From positions 9,169,608 through 9,233,607 of the forward strand of contig NC_088299.1 in assembly GCF_032854445.1 (NCBI RefSeq): 64,000 nt of DNA, written 5' to 3'. This DNA is from Liolophura sinensis. Taxonomy: Eukaryota; Mollusca; Polyplacophora; Chitonida; Chitonidae. The translations under genes and the position numbers were made by a program. Below the pieces are notes generated by a model that made no database searches, was not told the origin of the DNA, and saw only the letters and a program-made list of their open reading frames with translations. This document shows, piece by piece, positions 22,025 to 35,035 of the stretch; position 1 is the stretch's first letter, and each line of letters starts with the position of its first letter.

Positions 22025-22290
22025 AGTTCTCGAAGTCTGAGATCTGGGATCAAAACCGGTTCAGGTCATTTCAAAAACTTCAAGAAATGGTTCTTATTGC
22101 TGCTTCGCTTGACGCTCAGCATTGAGAGGTTAGAGCAATGAAACTGGACTGTCTGGCTCCCAGTCAGGTTAATGTGACTTAGGGGGTTGTCATGTCTGGT
22201 TTCTTCGGCATGATACATGTACTTTATTGGCGGCAGCACATCGGCAGCATGAACCCGACTTTCAGTGTATGTACACCACACCTTATATTC
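22025..22290 (+). mobile_element. SINE family 3, partial
   Basis: GGGATCAAAACCGG (B-box-like), GCTGCTTCGCTTGACGCTCA, TTAATGTGACT and TTCTTCGGCATGATACA match the copies at 38345 and 31413. The shared 3' domain is missing. Confidence 0.75.
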
Positions 22291-23486
22291 CATGCTATAA
22301 TTTTGAAGTGGTTAGATGTGGTAGGCCAAAAAGAAAAAGAAAAAAATGGTAACAAATATATTGAATCCAAATTACTCATGCATATAATAAGACGTTTACA
22401 TTTCCAAAAAATCAGTATTACAACACTATCAATTTATAACACTATCAAATTACATGCGCGTGTCTTGAAAAGTGGTGAGGAGCAGCTTGTTATGTCATTG
22501 GGTTATATCGCTGATGGGCATGAGATCTCCAATTCTTGGGAAACTCAAATGAGCTGGGTTCGTATACTCAAAACAGCTACTGATACTGATAATATATCAG
22601 ACCTGGGCTCTTGCATAGGAATAGTATTTCAATAACTGATATTGACTATAATTTGCTATATGAACCCGTTTACAGTGAACAGCAAACTGCGTTCTTTTTT
22701 AATATATGTAATACATACTAGACGATATCCCCTAGTTGTCTTTTCCTTTAAGTAAATGCCATTGATGGTTTCAGGCTTTTCTGTAATAATGTTTTATGGG
22801 CTATAGATTATTCTTAATGTATTTGACCTAGACAGAACTCAAAGATATATTGTCATTTTTCTTTATTTGACCATTGAAGTATAAATCTACCTATCATCTA
22901 TCAAGGTCTATCTGTGCTTTGATGATCTGTGCAATCCACTTCGCGAAAATCCCTGATCGTTCCGACAAAATTCACGAATAAATCATGTACGACTGGAAAA
23001 GCAGCTATTTCCTTTAAATTCCAGTGGATACACTGGACCCGTCTTCCTAACTAACTCTGATTATGTTACTTGTTGCCTTTTCTTTTTAAGCCTACCCCTT
23101 TCGATTTAATTATTCATTTATTTATGTGATATTTAACGCCATACTTTGGATTTTGTTTAACTTGTACGAAGGCAGGAAGGAAGGAAGGAAGAAAATATTG
23201 AACACACAGTTAATGACCGGGTTACTTTAAGCGGGATTGTTTCCAGTGTTATGGCAGGTGTGTTTTAAATTGTTTAATTTAGCCGGACATGCTGTAGTCT
23301 CAGGTAACAGGTCTGTTACAACGCGAGCAAAACCTATCACCAACATTGCGTGAATCTGTGAGCTTTCATCGGACATGTTAAAAGTTCCACCAGTTTCCCG
23401 CCAGACAGATTTATACTGGACATAAAAACACCGCCTGTGGTATTAAAAATGTCTGACAGTTTCAGGAGATTTTTTGTGTGTGTATC

Positions 23487-23620
23487 TAATTGTTGTCTAA
23501 TGCCGTACGCAAGAATTTCTCCATTGTATGTACGACGGCGGCCAATTTTAATGGTGAAGGAATAGTGAGCCCGAGTTAAACCACGATCGACCTTTGTCAA
23601 GTTGCCAACGATCTTGCGGG
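23487..23620 (-). mobile_element. SINE family 1, strongly diverged fragment
   Basis: ATGCCGTACGCAAGAATTTC and ACGACGGCGGCCAATTTTAA match the 3' domain; beyond this the similarity is weak. Confidence 0.6.
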
Positions 23621-24104
23621 CCAGTAGACACGTACAAACGTACAACTTTGTAAATGACCCTCGCGAGCACTATCGACTACTTTTTGTAACTAAGGCTGCA
23701 CCAACAACTGAATTTGGGGCAATCTAGAAATTTCATGTCCAAGATTGGGATAGAGCCCCTAACTCAGCAACTGGAAAGAAGCGCACCTTACTACCGCTTT
23801 CTACGTAAAATACAGGTACCATCATGGGGCATGTTGAACGTGAAACTAGTGGAACATCTCACAAGTGAAATATTTGTCGTATTCGTCAGATACAATGTAT
23901 CTCTATAACACATCAACAAAAATCAGACTTATCGTGTGTTAGTTCTGTTAGTGCTGCGGTTCTCTATCCGTAAACCTTTATATTCTCACAAAGAATTGAA
24001 CGATTAAATTGCTAGGATACACTAATTTATAGTTCCCACCCCCATCATTTTTTGTAGGGCCATGGGGATAAATGGCAGTCTAACATTAGTTGAACACCAC
24101 TTAT

Positions 24105-24285
24105 CATCCACAAACATGGTGTGCATATCTGTTATTCACACGCGGGTAGGTTTGTCAATAGCTTACCAATGGTCGGTGGTTTACACTGGGTACTCCAGCT
24201 TCCTTCATCAATAACATTGTTGACCGTGTGAGTGAAACATTATTGAGAACTGCGTTAAACATCAATCATGTAAATAAATTGTATT
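24105..24285 (+). mobile_element. SINE-like repeat family 5 with the shared 3' domain
   Basis: AACATGGTGTGCATATCTG, a family 1-like central domain (AGGTTTGTCAATAGCTTACC, CACTGGGTACTCCAGCTTCC) and a 3' end GTGAGTGAAACATTATTGAG with AAATAAATT. A related fragment lies at 3338-3440. Confidence 0.65.
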
Positions 24286-24779
24286 TAATATCTGGGGTAA
24301 ATGACTATAATCGGGAAAGAGTTATTGTGTTTGTCACATTCGGCGCGCGTAGTCAATCAGCAATTTTTATCACCCAGTCCGCACAATATCTCTAGATATG
24401 TCTTAGTATGTTAGTCCTCTCTTTCACAATGTAAGATAATGGATAACAACACAGCATTTTGAGTAATTCTAAACCAGTGAATGTAATAAATTGCGCTTAA
24501 CATCACTCCTTTCACTTATATAGTTTGTTCTAGCGGTTGCCAACTCTAACATGGTGGGTGCTCTGGTTTTACTCGATATTCTGTAGTAGTTAATTTCAGC
24601 TGAAGTTTAGCATTTTTCAAATGACACATTTACTGTGATTCTGATCAACGCACCCACCCTATACGGCCATCCATAACGGGGTTTTTTTTGAACTTTGATA
24701 TGAGATACTTTTGGTGACAACACTGAAGTACTTCAGATAGGAAATAATCAATTTTCTAGTTTGGGTGCTTTAGAAGATC

Positions 24780-25345
24780 ATAAAAAAGAAGGTCTCCATG
24801 TACTCATGACCTCATGGAGTCTTGTATTCTAGGTATTTAAAAATGCGACATGCAGGCGTGGTTACATGGAGTCGTCTGAGAGTTTTGTATTCTAGAGGAC
24901 AAAAAAAAATAGTAAAAAGCGTGACCACATAGGGGTGCTGTATTCTAGGTGTTTTAAAATGCGATAAAAAGGCGGTGTCCAAGAGTGAAGGAGGCCTGGG
25001 GCCACTTTCACAAAACTTCGTAAGTCATATTCCTAGTAATTTTTTCCCTAAAAGATCGTGTCTGGGATATAGTGCCATAAGGCGACTTCACGAGAAAAGT
25101 TAGGAAAAATGGATTTACGAAGTTTTCTGATTCTTTACGAAGTTTTCTCTATTCTAGGTATTTTATAGAAGGCGATGAAACGGCTAACTTCTTTGCTGTA
25201 TAACAGCCCTGTTCTAGGTATCTTTTTCTTAAAAAGTAGTATGTAGTCGTGGTCACATGGACTCTTGTGTGAGGCCTGTATTGTAGGTGTTTTATGGAAT
25301 CTATGCGTCGAAACATTCGTATACCAGCCGTCAACCAAGATGGAC
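24780..25345. repeat. Decayed tandem repeat (GTATTCTAGGTGTTTT type)
   Basis: About five units share TGTATTCTAGGTATTTAAAA or a variant, followed by GGCGTGGTTACATGGAGTC. One more unit lies at 26790-26835 beyond the dead retroelement. A small inverted pair (CAAAACTTCGTAA near 25013, TTACGAAGTTTT near 25112 and 25134) sits inside. Confidence 0.7.
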
Positions 25346-25439
25346 GTTACAATTCAAAAATCGCTTAGCCAATTCCCAAAATGACATTTAACACAAACTA
25401 CTAAACAACAAAGAAAGTATATAATGTACGAAAATAGGA

Positions 25440-26830
25440 CGGAATCATGCAAAGAGACGCAGTCAGCAGTTTTCAATGATGATGGAAAGGCGCAAGGCAT
25501 GTTCTAGGCGACTGAGTAAAATCAATATTAAACCCGTGCAAAACCTAGAATATTAGTTGTCGATAATAATATATGTAGGCTACCTCAGTTGGGATTTAAT
25601 TGCAACTGTAAACATATCTAATGTGGCGATCTAATTCAACGATGACTGGACAGTCAAAGCCTCGGGTTAAGCGGAATTAGACATAATCATGAAGCAGAGC
25701 GCCAAAGACTCTGGACGCTCTTTTCATATTTATTTATAAGAGAATTATACTCATTGTAAAACCCAAGTAACTTGGAGTGAAGGCGTTTGATGGAATAAAC
25801 TTGAAACACTTTAGTTTTGCAGTAAAGAACTTGTAGCGTTGGTTGAGATCATCACACCGATCTACAAGGCTAGATATGTACATATACACGCCATATGAAG
25901 AACCCTTCGGTATATTGCTCTCCAAGTAAGGATAATTTACAATGTCAAAACTGAAACTATCCCTCTTGTCGTAAAATCCACGGGAGGGGAAACCGTTATG
26001 GTCTTTGTAGAAATATAGATTCAGATAAGTGTGCCATCTGGGAAGTCTGTGGTTTCCTTTAAATCCAGCGAAGATGGGTACATGTCTTGCGCAGCCTGTG
26101 CTATACAGGGATTCTTAAAACCCAGCAGATTATCAATATACCGTTTGGTAAATGAGAAAGACTGGGCATGGTGAGAGTTACTCCATAATAGTGTCAGCAT
26201 GGAATCGTTTTCATACGAGAGCAGGTATAGGTCAGCCAAAAGAGGGACACAATTTGTACCCATCGGAATACCTATACACTGTTGATATATGGTTTCCCGG
26301 AGTTTCACATAGATGTTATTATTCATTATTTTATAAATTCAAGCATTTCCAGGAACATGGAAACATCCCATGAATGGTAATCGCTAAATGGTAGTGGAAC
26401 TGAACAAGGCTTTGTTGCCTTTTACGTTAATTCAGCGGTGACCAGTTTTAATGAACATCCACACAATTAGTGATGGAATTCTGTCAATTAAATCTTTGTG
26501 AGGAATAGTAGTATAGAGAATGGAGAAATCCCACGAAGAGATATCCTTATAAGAGATATCTAGTTCTTCAGTGAGACGTTTGGGAGGTACACAATAATCG
26601 TCTGCGTTTGTGAAAAGTATCGCGTCGTTTAACGGGTTCCTCAAGGGAATAGGACGTTATAGAATACGTAGATGTTCCGTTAGTTGTTGTAGTGATATTA
26701 AGCTCGTCTACAAGAACCTGATAGTAATAACTCTTGCAGGCAAATATAATATCATTAGGAGCTCTGTCCAGAGGAACAATAAAAGACCATCTCCAGGCGT
26801 GGCCACATGGGATCCTGTATTATAGGTGTT
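25440..26830 (-). pseudogene. Decayed reverse-transcriptase retroelement (probably Penelope-like)
   Basis: Minus-strand fragments read in order give a broken reverse transcriptase: DFSILYTTIPH at about 26550-26490 (motif A region), IGIPMGTNCVPLLADLYL at about 26275-26215 (motif B), RYIDNLL at about 26145-26120 (catalytic motif C) and IPKGSSYGVYM at about 25920-25885 (thumb). The fragments lie in different frames with stops between them. The second catalytic Asp of YxDD is Asn here, so the element is dead. The GIPMGTN...LLADL and IPKG.SYGVY motifs fit the Penelope-like RT class I know from marine invertebrates, but other retroelement classes cannot be ruled out. A second, shorter copy lies near 40130-40560. 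Decayed tandem repeats lie on both sides. Confidence 0.75.
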
Positions 26831-27946
26831 TCAGAATGTGAAAACGTCTAAACAGCCATTGATTCATACTAATGCCCTATCAGTATTAACGCCACGCTAA
26901 TAGTAGATAGAAAATTCTTCAGTGCCAATTGCAGAACTTTTAACGGAAAAGCCCGCAATCTTTATAACTGTATAAATAAGACGCCGAATATGTAACGAGA
27001 TAATAATGGTAGCCACGTTCAAATGTGGCCCTTACGTTAACACTACAGCCCCGTGGTTACCCTTTCACCGGAAGTAACCAAATCCTACGTTTATCTGAAT
27101 GCTTCATGACATAGAAAGATCAATCGATGTAAGGCTACGACGAGACCTAGCAGTATTGGCCGGTGCGAAGGTAGCTCTCAAAATGTCATTGTCTTTCAAT
27201 GAAGCCTAACCATAGTGTGGTAAGTAGTGCGAACGTAAGTTTGAACTTGGATAACTTGAAGCCAAGGGAAGAATTCTTGTAACCAGTATTTTTGAATAAC
27301 ATCAGCCTGGTGGGAGATTCTTACGGGCTAAAAAAAGAGTTCTAAATCTGAATAAATTGCCATCGAGTTTTTCTGCCGTACCCCTACAGTTTTGGTGTAT
27401 GTACATGTAAGTGTTTTATGAGCACAAGTATACACAGAAAAGTGTGATGTGATAAAGGAAAACAAACGTAAAAAAAAAAAGACCAAAAAAATAAAAAGAT
27501 CAGGAAACTAAATAATGTATATTATCAAAGAAGAAAAAGAAGAAAGTTGAACGGCACTTGGTGGTTTCCGTCGATGTTGAAAAGACACAGGTGATGTCAC
27601 ATAAGTTTTTGCTACCACATTCATCGACGTGGAAAATAACGTCCAAGTAACACTCACGGAGAAATCCACCAAAACAGGGGGTATATATCAACAACAAATA
27701 ACTCAAAAGCATTGGTAAATGTGTATTATATGGTATATTCTAGTTGTGCTGATTTCAAAAAAGGAAAAAAATTAAAAAAGTCTAGAACTTTACTAAGTTG
27801 GAATCACTACTTCCAAATAGTTAGATTTCATGTTCGAACTGAAAATTCGCTGGGAAGAATTTCACCTATATCCGTGCAACACGATTCACAGAACGAATCA
27901 ACCTTTAAATGACTTCACTGACAGTGTTTACAGCAAAACTCTGTCA

Positions 27947-29102
27947 TTAGGACTGAGGGCTATTCGGACTGTTACTATCGGGCTTTTGTTGAAGGGGCAT
28001 ATGTACCGCCACGGCCTGATCCTTTTTCGGAAAGCTGCAGTAGAGCTTGAGAAATGTCTGCCGAAATTGTGCACTCATTGTGCAGTACAGAACAAAGTTG
28101 ACGGAATTGTTGATCAACGCCACAATGTCCATGGCATCACCCAAGGGCAGGTAAATCGTCTCGAAAAAATGCGGAATCACTGCACTTAAAATGACGAGCA
28201 CTCCTTGTGGAAATTCCGTGATCAAGAACAAAACTATGACTGCCAGAAGCATCTTGGTGGTTCTGGAATGTTCCGTAAGGCGAAGACTGCTGGCTCCCGA
28301 TATGACCAAACGCTCCCTTCTTCGTCTGTTCTTGAATTGGATATGGTATATGAGAAGCGCGCCAAAGATGGACATCAGAATACAAGGGATGATTTTGGCG
28401 ATCACGGAGTACAGCCATGCGTTCACAAGGTACATTGCGTCGGTTTCTCCACTGCCAAGCTCTGTGTCCTTGAACACGTACACGACTTGGTCTGTTTGAT
28501 TGGCGTTGACGTATATCCTCTCAAGAACATTCGACATATAATTGGGAATAAGAACTAAGACGGACGCGGCGTAAATGATCAGAACGATGAGTTTGGTCTG
28601 AGCGAGACGTCGCAGCCTGGTTGCTTGGCCTTTGGTGGGATTTCGTATGTGTAGATATCTGAAGATGGCCAACGCCACACACAACCATATCGACGTCGTG
28701 TGAGTAGTCGCTGATAAATTCACGTGAACCAGCATAACTGTCATCCAGAATAGATTGTTTTTCTCCACTGAAATTTGTCCAGGAGGATAAAAACAATAAA
28801 AGTGTACGGCAAAGGGAACGTAAGACATCATGGTGATGATGTCAGATACGGCAAGCCAGGAGAGAATGTAGTTCGTGGGCGTCCGCATATTCCTCCGCGT
28901 GAGAACAGTGACGTTGAAGAAGTTCGTGACGATGCCAAACGCGCAGACGCATATGCTAATGTAGCCATGCACGTTAGCATAAAGGTAGGCAAACTTCATG
29001 AGAGACGACGACACGGCAGTGGTGACGTTTTCCGGGACAATGACTTGTGAGTCCGCTTTTAGTCGCCAGCAGTTGGTTGTGGAACTGTCAGGCTCATACT
29101 GT
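27947..29102 (-). CDS. Class A neuropeptide GPCR, myosuppressin/FMRFamide (dmsr-like) type, main exon
   Basis: One long exon encodes about 384 residues with seven transmembrane helices and a complete C-tail ending in SPNSPQS. Visible features: an N-glycosylation site NVT before TM1; YANVHGYISI leading into TM1; TM2 with LAVSDIITM; TM3 ending in FRYLHI where most class A receptors have DRY; a basic third loop RRRRER; and TM7 NSVNFVLYC in place of NPxxY. The FRY and NSVNFVLYC variants with the HGYISI start are typical of myosuppressin and dmsr peptide receptors, so the ligand is probably an amidated peptide such as an FMRFamide relative. The reading frame runs on to 29137, but a clean acceptor (TTTGTTTTCAG on the minus strand) ends at 29103, so the true N-terminus probably lies in an exon farther right that was not found. 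Ligand assignment is inference. Confidence 0.88.
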
Positions 29103-29282
29103 CTGAAAACAAAAACAAAACAGAACATGAAAACCAAGTGTTAACTGCTATTACCAAGTTTTCACTTTTTGCTGAAATGCCTTTTTTCTGTCAATCACAT
29201 ATACATCCTGCACGTCAAGTTTCCTTGAATACAACGTGAAGGAAATCTTTCAATGATTTATTCCGTCTTCTAATTTTAACCA

Positions 29283-29511
29283 TTTCGGCCTCCGTGGCTC
29301 AGTTGGTTAGCCTGTCACCAATGTGGTCGATGTGAGTTCAAGTCCAGTTCATGCTTTCTCTCTGGCCGTACATTGGAAGGTCTGCCAGCAACCTGTGGAT
29401 GGTCGTGGGTTTCCACCTGGCTCTGCCTGGTTTCCTAAAACCATAATGCTGGCCGCCGTTGTATAAGTGAAATATTCTTGAGTATGGCGTAAAACACCAA
29501 TCAAATAAATA
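29283..29511 (+). mobile_element. SINE family 1 with 11-bp target-site duplication and an internal deletion
   Basis: The head GGCCTCCGTGGCTCAGTTGG is intact. About 30 bases between the A and B boxes are missing (GTTAGCCTGTCACC joins directly). It is flanked by AATTTTAACCA at 29272-29282 and 29512-29522. It lies upstream of the GPCR exon in antisense-neighbour orientation. Confidence 0.9.
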
Positions 29512-29898
29512 AATTTTAACCAATTGACGAGGCGATTCTGTACTCTTTTATTGATTTCGTTACACAGAAAATACCCAGAGAGGTATAGAATTATGGTTTT
29601 TAGTATAGATTAATTTAGGGACTAATTGACTGGCTGATTTTCCAAACACCTAAACTAAATTCTAGAGCTCTGGGATCCAGTCAAGTGACATATAGTGCAA
29701 GCAAAGATCAGTTCAAAGTGAGCAGACAAACCAGAGACCTCCCAAAAGATTAGAAAGGTGTATATGTATCTATGCTTAAAGTTTAACGTAGTACAATTAT
29801 TTTACAAATTTACAATCATATACGGCGACTAAGGATAAAAAGTTCCGCGTACATGCACTATTTCGGCATGTATATACCAAGTTATCAAGTAGAAAGAG

Positions 29899-29900
<2 letters not shown>

Positions 29901-29954
<54 letters not shown>
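29901..29954. repeat. (AT)27 microsatellite
   Basis: Uninterrupted AT dinucleotides for 54 bases. Confidence 0.98.
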
Positions 29955-29958
<4 letters not shown>

Positions 29959-30068
29959 ATTGTATTAAAGTTCTGAAAAATAATTGTTTGTGAACTGAAA
30001 TCCCTATTCTGTCCATCTTGAGAATTATAGGGTTCGAATGGATTTAAATAAGGAAAAAAGCTCTTTTT

Positions 30069-30190
30069 CCAAACAGCTCCACTGAGAGGAATTCCTTAAC
30101 TTTCTGAGTTACTGAAATATTTTATAAGCTCCAAACAGTTCCACTTAGAGGGATTTCTTAACATTCTGAGTTATTGAAGGATTTTATATA
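30069..30190. repeat. Two-copy ~60-bp tandem duplication
   Basis: CCAAACAGCTCCACTGAGAG and CCAAACAGTTCCACTTAGAG each lead into CTTAAC.TTCTGAGTTA and a TTTTATA end; about 85% alike by eye. Confidence 0.85.
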
Positions 30191-30619
30191 TTTGCCTGTC
30201 CTATTTATTTATTTGATGAGTTGTATAACAACACCCTCGAGAAGTTTTTACATGATAGAGCTCATTTTTATGGGTGGAGGAAACCAGAAAGTTCTGAATT
30301 GTGGGTCATATTGACGTCTAAGGCGAGCTTATTGTCATTATTATTTTATATTTACATTTCATGACAAATGAAAACACTTTATGCTGCCACGCAGATCAGG
30401 CAAAGAGAAAACACTGCATAGGCAATTGGCAGACTTCGGCATCAGAAATCGCAAAGCTACCACGTGGTACTGATGGGGTTACTATATAGAGTGGCGCATG
30501 CATGGATAACTTGTCAAGTATAATGTACAGAATACGTGTGTGGGAGGAGAGGAATCGAATCCTGCGGACAAACAAAACACCTCCGCAGCTTGTTCAGCTG
30601 CTTAGGAGGTCGTTGAGGT

Positions 30620-30805
30620 TTATATATTATTTGGACGGAGTTTTACGCCGAACTCAAGATATTTCACTTGTATCCGCCTGCACCCAGCATTATGCTAAAA
30701 AGAAACCGGGTTGAGCACTGAGCCACGACCATCCGAAGATTGTTGGTAGAAATTTTAATGTGAAGACGGTATGAGCTGGGCTTGAATTCACAGCAATCGC
30801 GTTGT
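30620..30805 (-). mobile_element. SINE family 1, diverged
   Basis: GGAGTTTTACGCCGAACTC, ACCCAGCATTATG, CACGACCATCCG and GCTTGAATTCACAGC are recognisable in the minus orientation. Confidence 0.8.
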
Positions 30806-31412
30806 TTTTGTTTGTTTTTGGCAATGCGCAGGCGTCGCAACTTTGGACCGCGCATCGGTCATTTCTTTTCTTGTTTCTCTAGAAGTGCATGGCATGATCA
30901 AACGCCTAACAAGATACCACAACCCATTGTCATATTTTGCAACGACACTAAACAATCCTAGAGATTGATTACAGGTCGCTTGGAAGGCAGCTGGATGATG
31001 AAGGAGACCGTCGTTAGGTGGCGCTGTCAGTGTTTTATAGGCAGAAGCTTCGGGGAATTAGTTTGGCGTCAAAATTATCAGATACTCCCGTCGGTACAGG
31101 GTAGCAACTACATGGTTTAATAGATGAGTCGATAGTTTTCGAGATTGATCAAGGCCTGATCTCCTGAGACGAGGTCTAAATGGAGCATTTCATTGCAGAC
31201 TTGCATGATCTACGCCCCAAAGTTATGTTAAATAGGAGACAAATAATGTCCAAACCGCGTAATTTACTGCTTCGACATTAATTGATTTCGCTTCATTAAT
31301 AAAGATGGGTTGTTTGATGAGGAATCTGCTTCGTGCACAGTGCAAGGGTTTGTACACAAACACCGAGGCTTACACCGTTACTCAATTAGTATCAGTAGGG
31401 TTGAGTCATACC

Positions 31413-31595
31413 ACAGACTTTAAAAATGGCACTTGCTGTTGCATCGCTTGGTGCTCAGCACTGAGGATAGATCAAGCAAACAGTGCTGTTTGCGCAGGTG
31501 TCAGTATAATGTGACTGGGTGGGGTGTCGTGTCTGATGTCTTCGGCATGATTCATCAATGGCAGCAGCACTTCAGCGGCACTTTAGATGCAGTAC
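31413..31595 (+). mobile_element. SINE family 3, partial
   Basis: TGTTGCATCGCTTGGTGCTC, GTATAATGTGACTGGGTGG, TTCGGCATGATTCA and GCAGCAGCACTT match the 38345 copy. Confidence 0.75.
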
Positions 31596-32739
31596 AAGTT
31601 TTAGCGCAAAGGCGCCGAAATTTCAGCTTTCAGGCCCATATGGTCTATAATGGATTCTATATTGAACTTTAAAGTTCAAGACTTCTCTCAAAACTTAATT
31701 TGTGAAATGCGCCCCAGGTCGTTTGAAGTATTCGAGTACATGAAAATGAGTTACCGGAATCAAACATTTAGTGTAACAGGCCTGTCAAAAGAACCGTTAC
31801 TTCACAATTAAGTGTTGGTACTGTCTGTAAATAGTTGCTGTGAAGTATATTTATTTGTTCATTTATTTAATGGGAATTTAGGCCGGCCCCAAGTACGGCT
31901 AGAGAGGAAGCCAGTATGTTCCCATTCCCATTAGGCACTCTTCCACGAGCATAAAACAATAATGCCTCTGTCCTATAATTATAACATCTAGACTATCAAG
32001 TCATCTCATTCGACATGGAAGAGATCTGTTCATATTCAAAGAACTACCAAGGCTCTATATATTCATCTCAGAATGGGATCGATCTTACTACCTTCGATGA
32101 ATCGGCGGGTGTGTACCACTTTACGTGGCCAACTTTTTTTTTACATGGAGAGTTCCTGTGAGCGGTCATGTGCTGGATAACTTGAAATTTGAATCGCACG
32201 ATCCCTCATTTAATTCGTCAGATCCGGTCATCAAAATAGGGGTTTCCACTTAACTTGACGCTTTACTTTTTTACCACTTATTTCCAAACATTGTAAAACA
32301 AAGGTTTTTTTGTCTTAAACTATTTCGTCTGAAACCTATATGTATAGATTTATGAGTTCGAAAATTACTACCACCAAAACGTGTGGAAGATCTTTTGAAC
32401 GGGACAAGTGTACAGTTCATCGATCTGACTCTGTACACAGGCGCAGGCGCTATAAAAACAATTCCCATTAGCACTACATACTCCCCACTGGGCATGCGCC
32501 ATTCTCTTCGCTTTTCATCACTGCCACCAATAACAAAACCTCTTTCTAATAATACTTTTCAGACATGTATTCTCTTCATCTAAAATGTGTATAGCACGGT
32601 TCTAACCAGCACTTTAAACCATTTCATTGATGACTGTTGATTAAATAGTTCTGCGCAGAGACAAAGGGGTGAGGCTATGTCGAAACAAGCTTACATAAAC
32701 GTCCGTCGTACATGCTCTATAGCTCAAGCTTTACTAGTG

Positions 32740-32994
32740 ATTTTTTTTTTGATTGGTGTTTTACGCCGTACTCAAGAATATTTCACTTATACGACGGCGG
32801 CCAGCATTATGGTGGGTGGAAACCGGGCAGAACCCGGGGGAAACCCACGACCATCCGCAGGTAGCTGCAAGACCTTCCCACATACGGCCGGAGAGAAAGC
32901 CAGCATGAACTGGACTTGAACTCACAGCGACGACATTGGTGAGAGACTCCTGGGTCATTACGCTGCGCTAGCGCGCTAACCAACTGAGCCACGC
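32740..32994 (-). mobile_element. SINE family 1, near full length with 12-bp target-site duplication
   Basis: The T run and GATTGGTGTTTTACGCC on the left are followed by the central domain, the B box, and the A box (CAACTGAGCCACG on the plus strand) at the right. It is flanked by GCTTTACTAGTG at 32728-32739 and 32995-33006. The intact structure suggests a recent insertion. Confidence 0.95.
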
Positions 32995-33006
32995 GCTTTA
33001 CTAGTG

Positions 33007-35035
33007 GTGGCACTGATGTAAACGCAACCATTGAAAGTGGCACAGCCGCTGAAGGAGTATTTATGTGTTTATTTAATTCTGGTTTAGTGCCAAACGCAAT
33101 AATGTTTCACTTTTAGCCATTTGACTTGAAGCCGCAGCCAAAACCAGCTTGAGCAGGATTCTAAGCTGCCATATACCTCAATGATCAGGAACTAATTCAC
33201 TGCCGGGAGAGTGACACGTTAAGCCATAAAGCCAGCCAGGTTCCCGTTGCATTTGTCTGAGTGTGGAGGCACTCAGTTATGGTTTAATATCACATCCAAG
33301 GACGTTTCACTTATACAGTTTTAACTGAGTTGTGGAAACCGGAGGGCATGGGGTAAGTCAGTGACACTTAACACGTTATCGGTACTTACTATAGTTTTCC
33401 AAATGACAAATATTCACACCATGCTGACCTAAAACAATCTATATAGCAAAAATTAGATGGCGCAAGCGGCCACACTGGTGAGCGTCACTGACTTCCTTAC
33501 GATCCCTAAGGTCCCATGAACAGTACGCCATTTTGGATAAGTACCTGGTACAATTGGAATAATAATACGTAACTTCTGTCATTATAATTTTGAGCGAGAA
33601 AGCAAAAATATGCATTTAAGCAAAATACACTGATGAACTCTGGATAGTTCGCTGAGCCATAGGCCTACCTTCCTTTCGAAAGTGGAACTGACTTCGATCC
33701 TTGTACGAATTACATGTAGAACTTTTACACTGTAAAAATAATCGCATTTTACGGTGTATTCCCTAGGATATATAGCCTCTCACAATGCCAATCTTTTAAA
33801 GTAATTCCCCATTTTTGAAAGAGCTGACAATTACTTTTTCAAAACTCTAAACACGACATATCCCCGCCAGTAAAGGACAGATTTATGACTACCGTAAACG
33901 TATTACTCGGATGAAGTTCAGAACAAAATGTCACTGGCTTGCTCCAGTTGATCACCCGTTTAGTGCCCATTAAGACGCGTGAGATAGCTTCCCGTGTTTG
34001 GTTTTATTGTGCTATTTACACGGAGAGCACCATCAACATCCCAAATATGAAGCCACATGACACCTTGTTCCTAAGTTAACGCCAGCTGCGTGATATCCAC
34101 TCAAAAACCATCTCATAAATAGTTTAGGGAAAGAAGCCGGAAACACAATCATAGGAATTGCTTGCTGGAGCATCACACGGAGGAGTACAAATTGACAAAT
34201 CGTGCAGAAATTCGGAAAGATTCGCTCTGCGTGATAGAGTAATCGATAATTGACCATACTCCGAGTTGTCTCAGAGATACATTGATTTTACTTTATGGCT
34301 GCCAAGCGGTGATACCGGACAGCCTGTTGTTCTCGGTTATACGCGCCAATAGCATGATAGGCAGATAAATCATGTCCATTGCCCGTGTTTCACGCAGTTA
34401 ACACGACACCAAAAAGTATAATGGATTTGACAATGTCAATTCATATCAATAAAACAATTAATTGTATAAACACTTCAATGTGTGCTTGAAACACGAAAGA
34501 GTCAATAAAGCGTTTCAGGAGACAGTATTGCGTAATTCAGTTAGTAATTTCCTGGAAACAGAAATGTCTCCTTTTCCGCTAACAGAACGGTATTATGCAA
34601 TGAACACATAAATATAGAACTAATACGTCATGTTTTTAAGTATTTGTACTACCTGACGTCGATCTTAATCGATAGAAACGTACTCGATCCAATACGAGAG
34701 GCTTATTAGTGCCATATGCAATGTATGTTTCATTTGGTAGCACGATGGTTTATGAAACAGTTCGTGAACATTTGTTATTAACGAAATTATTTTATTTGTC
34801 TACCCATGAAATAACTTTTTACAGTGAAAAACAATTTTAATCCAGAATATTGGTTTTACGTAAGGAATATTTTTCAACAATGGTGGAAATATTTCAAGCG
34901 TGGTGGAAATTTACGTTGAATATAGAATGCCTCCTTTTGGAACGGTCTCACGACTCGAAGGAAACAAAATGGTAGTGAAAATCGAGACGAGATTTCACAC
35001 TTGAAACGTTTTATTTCCCTATGATACCACGTACC
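33007..35035. other. Non-coding stretch
   Basis: AT-rich sequence with weak SINE-like remnants at about 33060-33240. No gene or structured repeat recognised. Confidence 0.5.

Noticed and set aside
22192..22635. 147-codon plus-strand open frame
   Set aside because: The first part is SINE family 3 sequence and the rest is AT-rich; it shows no domain.
27830..29050. Several plus-strand open frames of 90-120 codons
   Set aside because: They are antisense shadows of the GPCR exon.
30540..30600. B-box-like GGATTCGATTCC on the minus strand
   Set aside because: No matching A box at proper spacing and no continuing SINE body.
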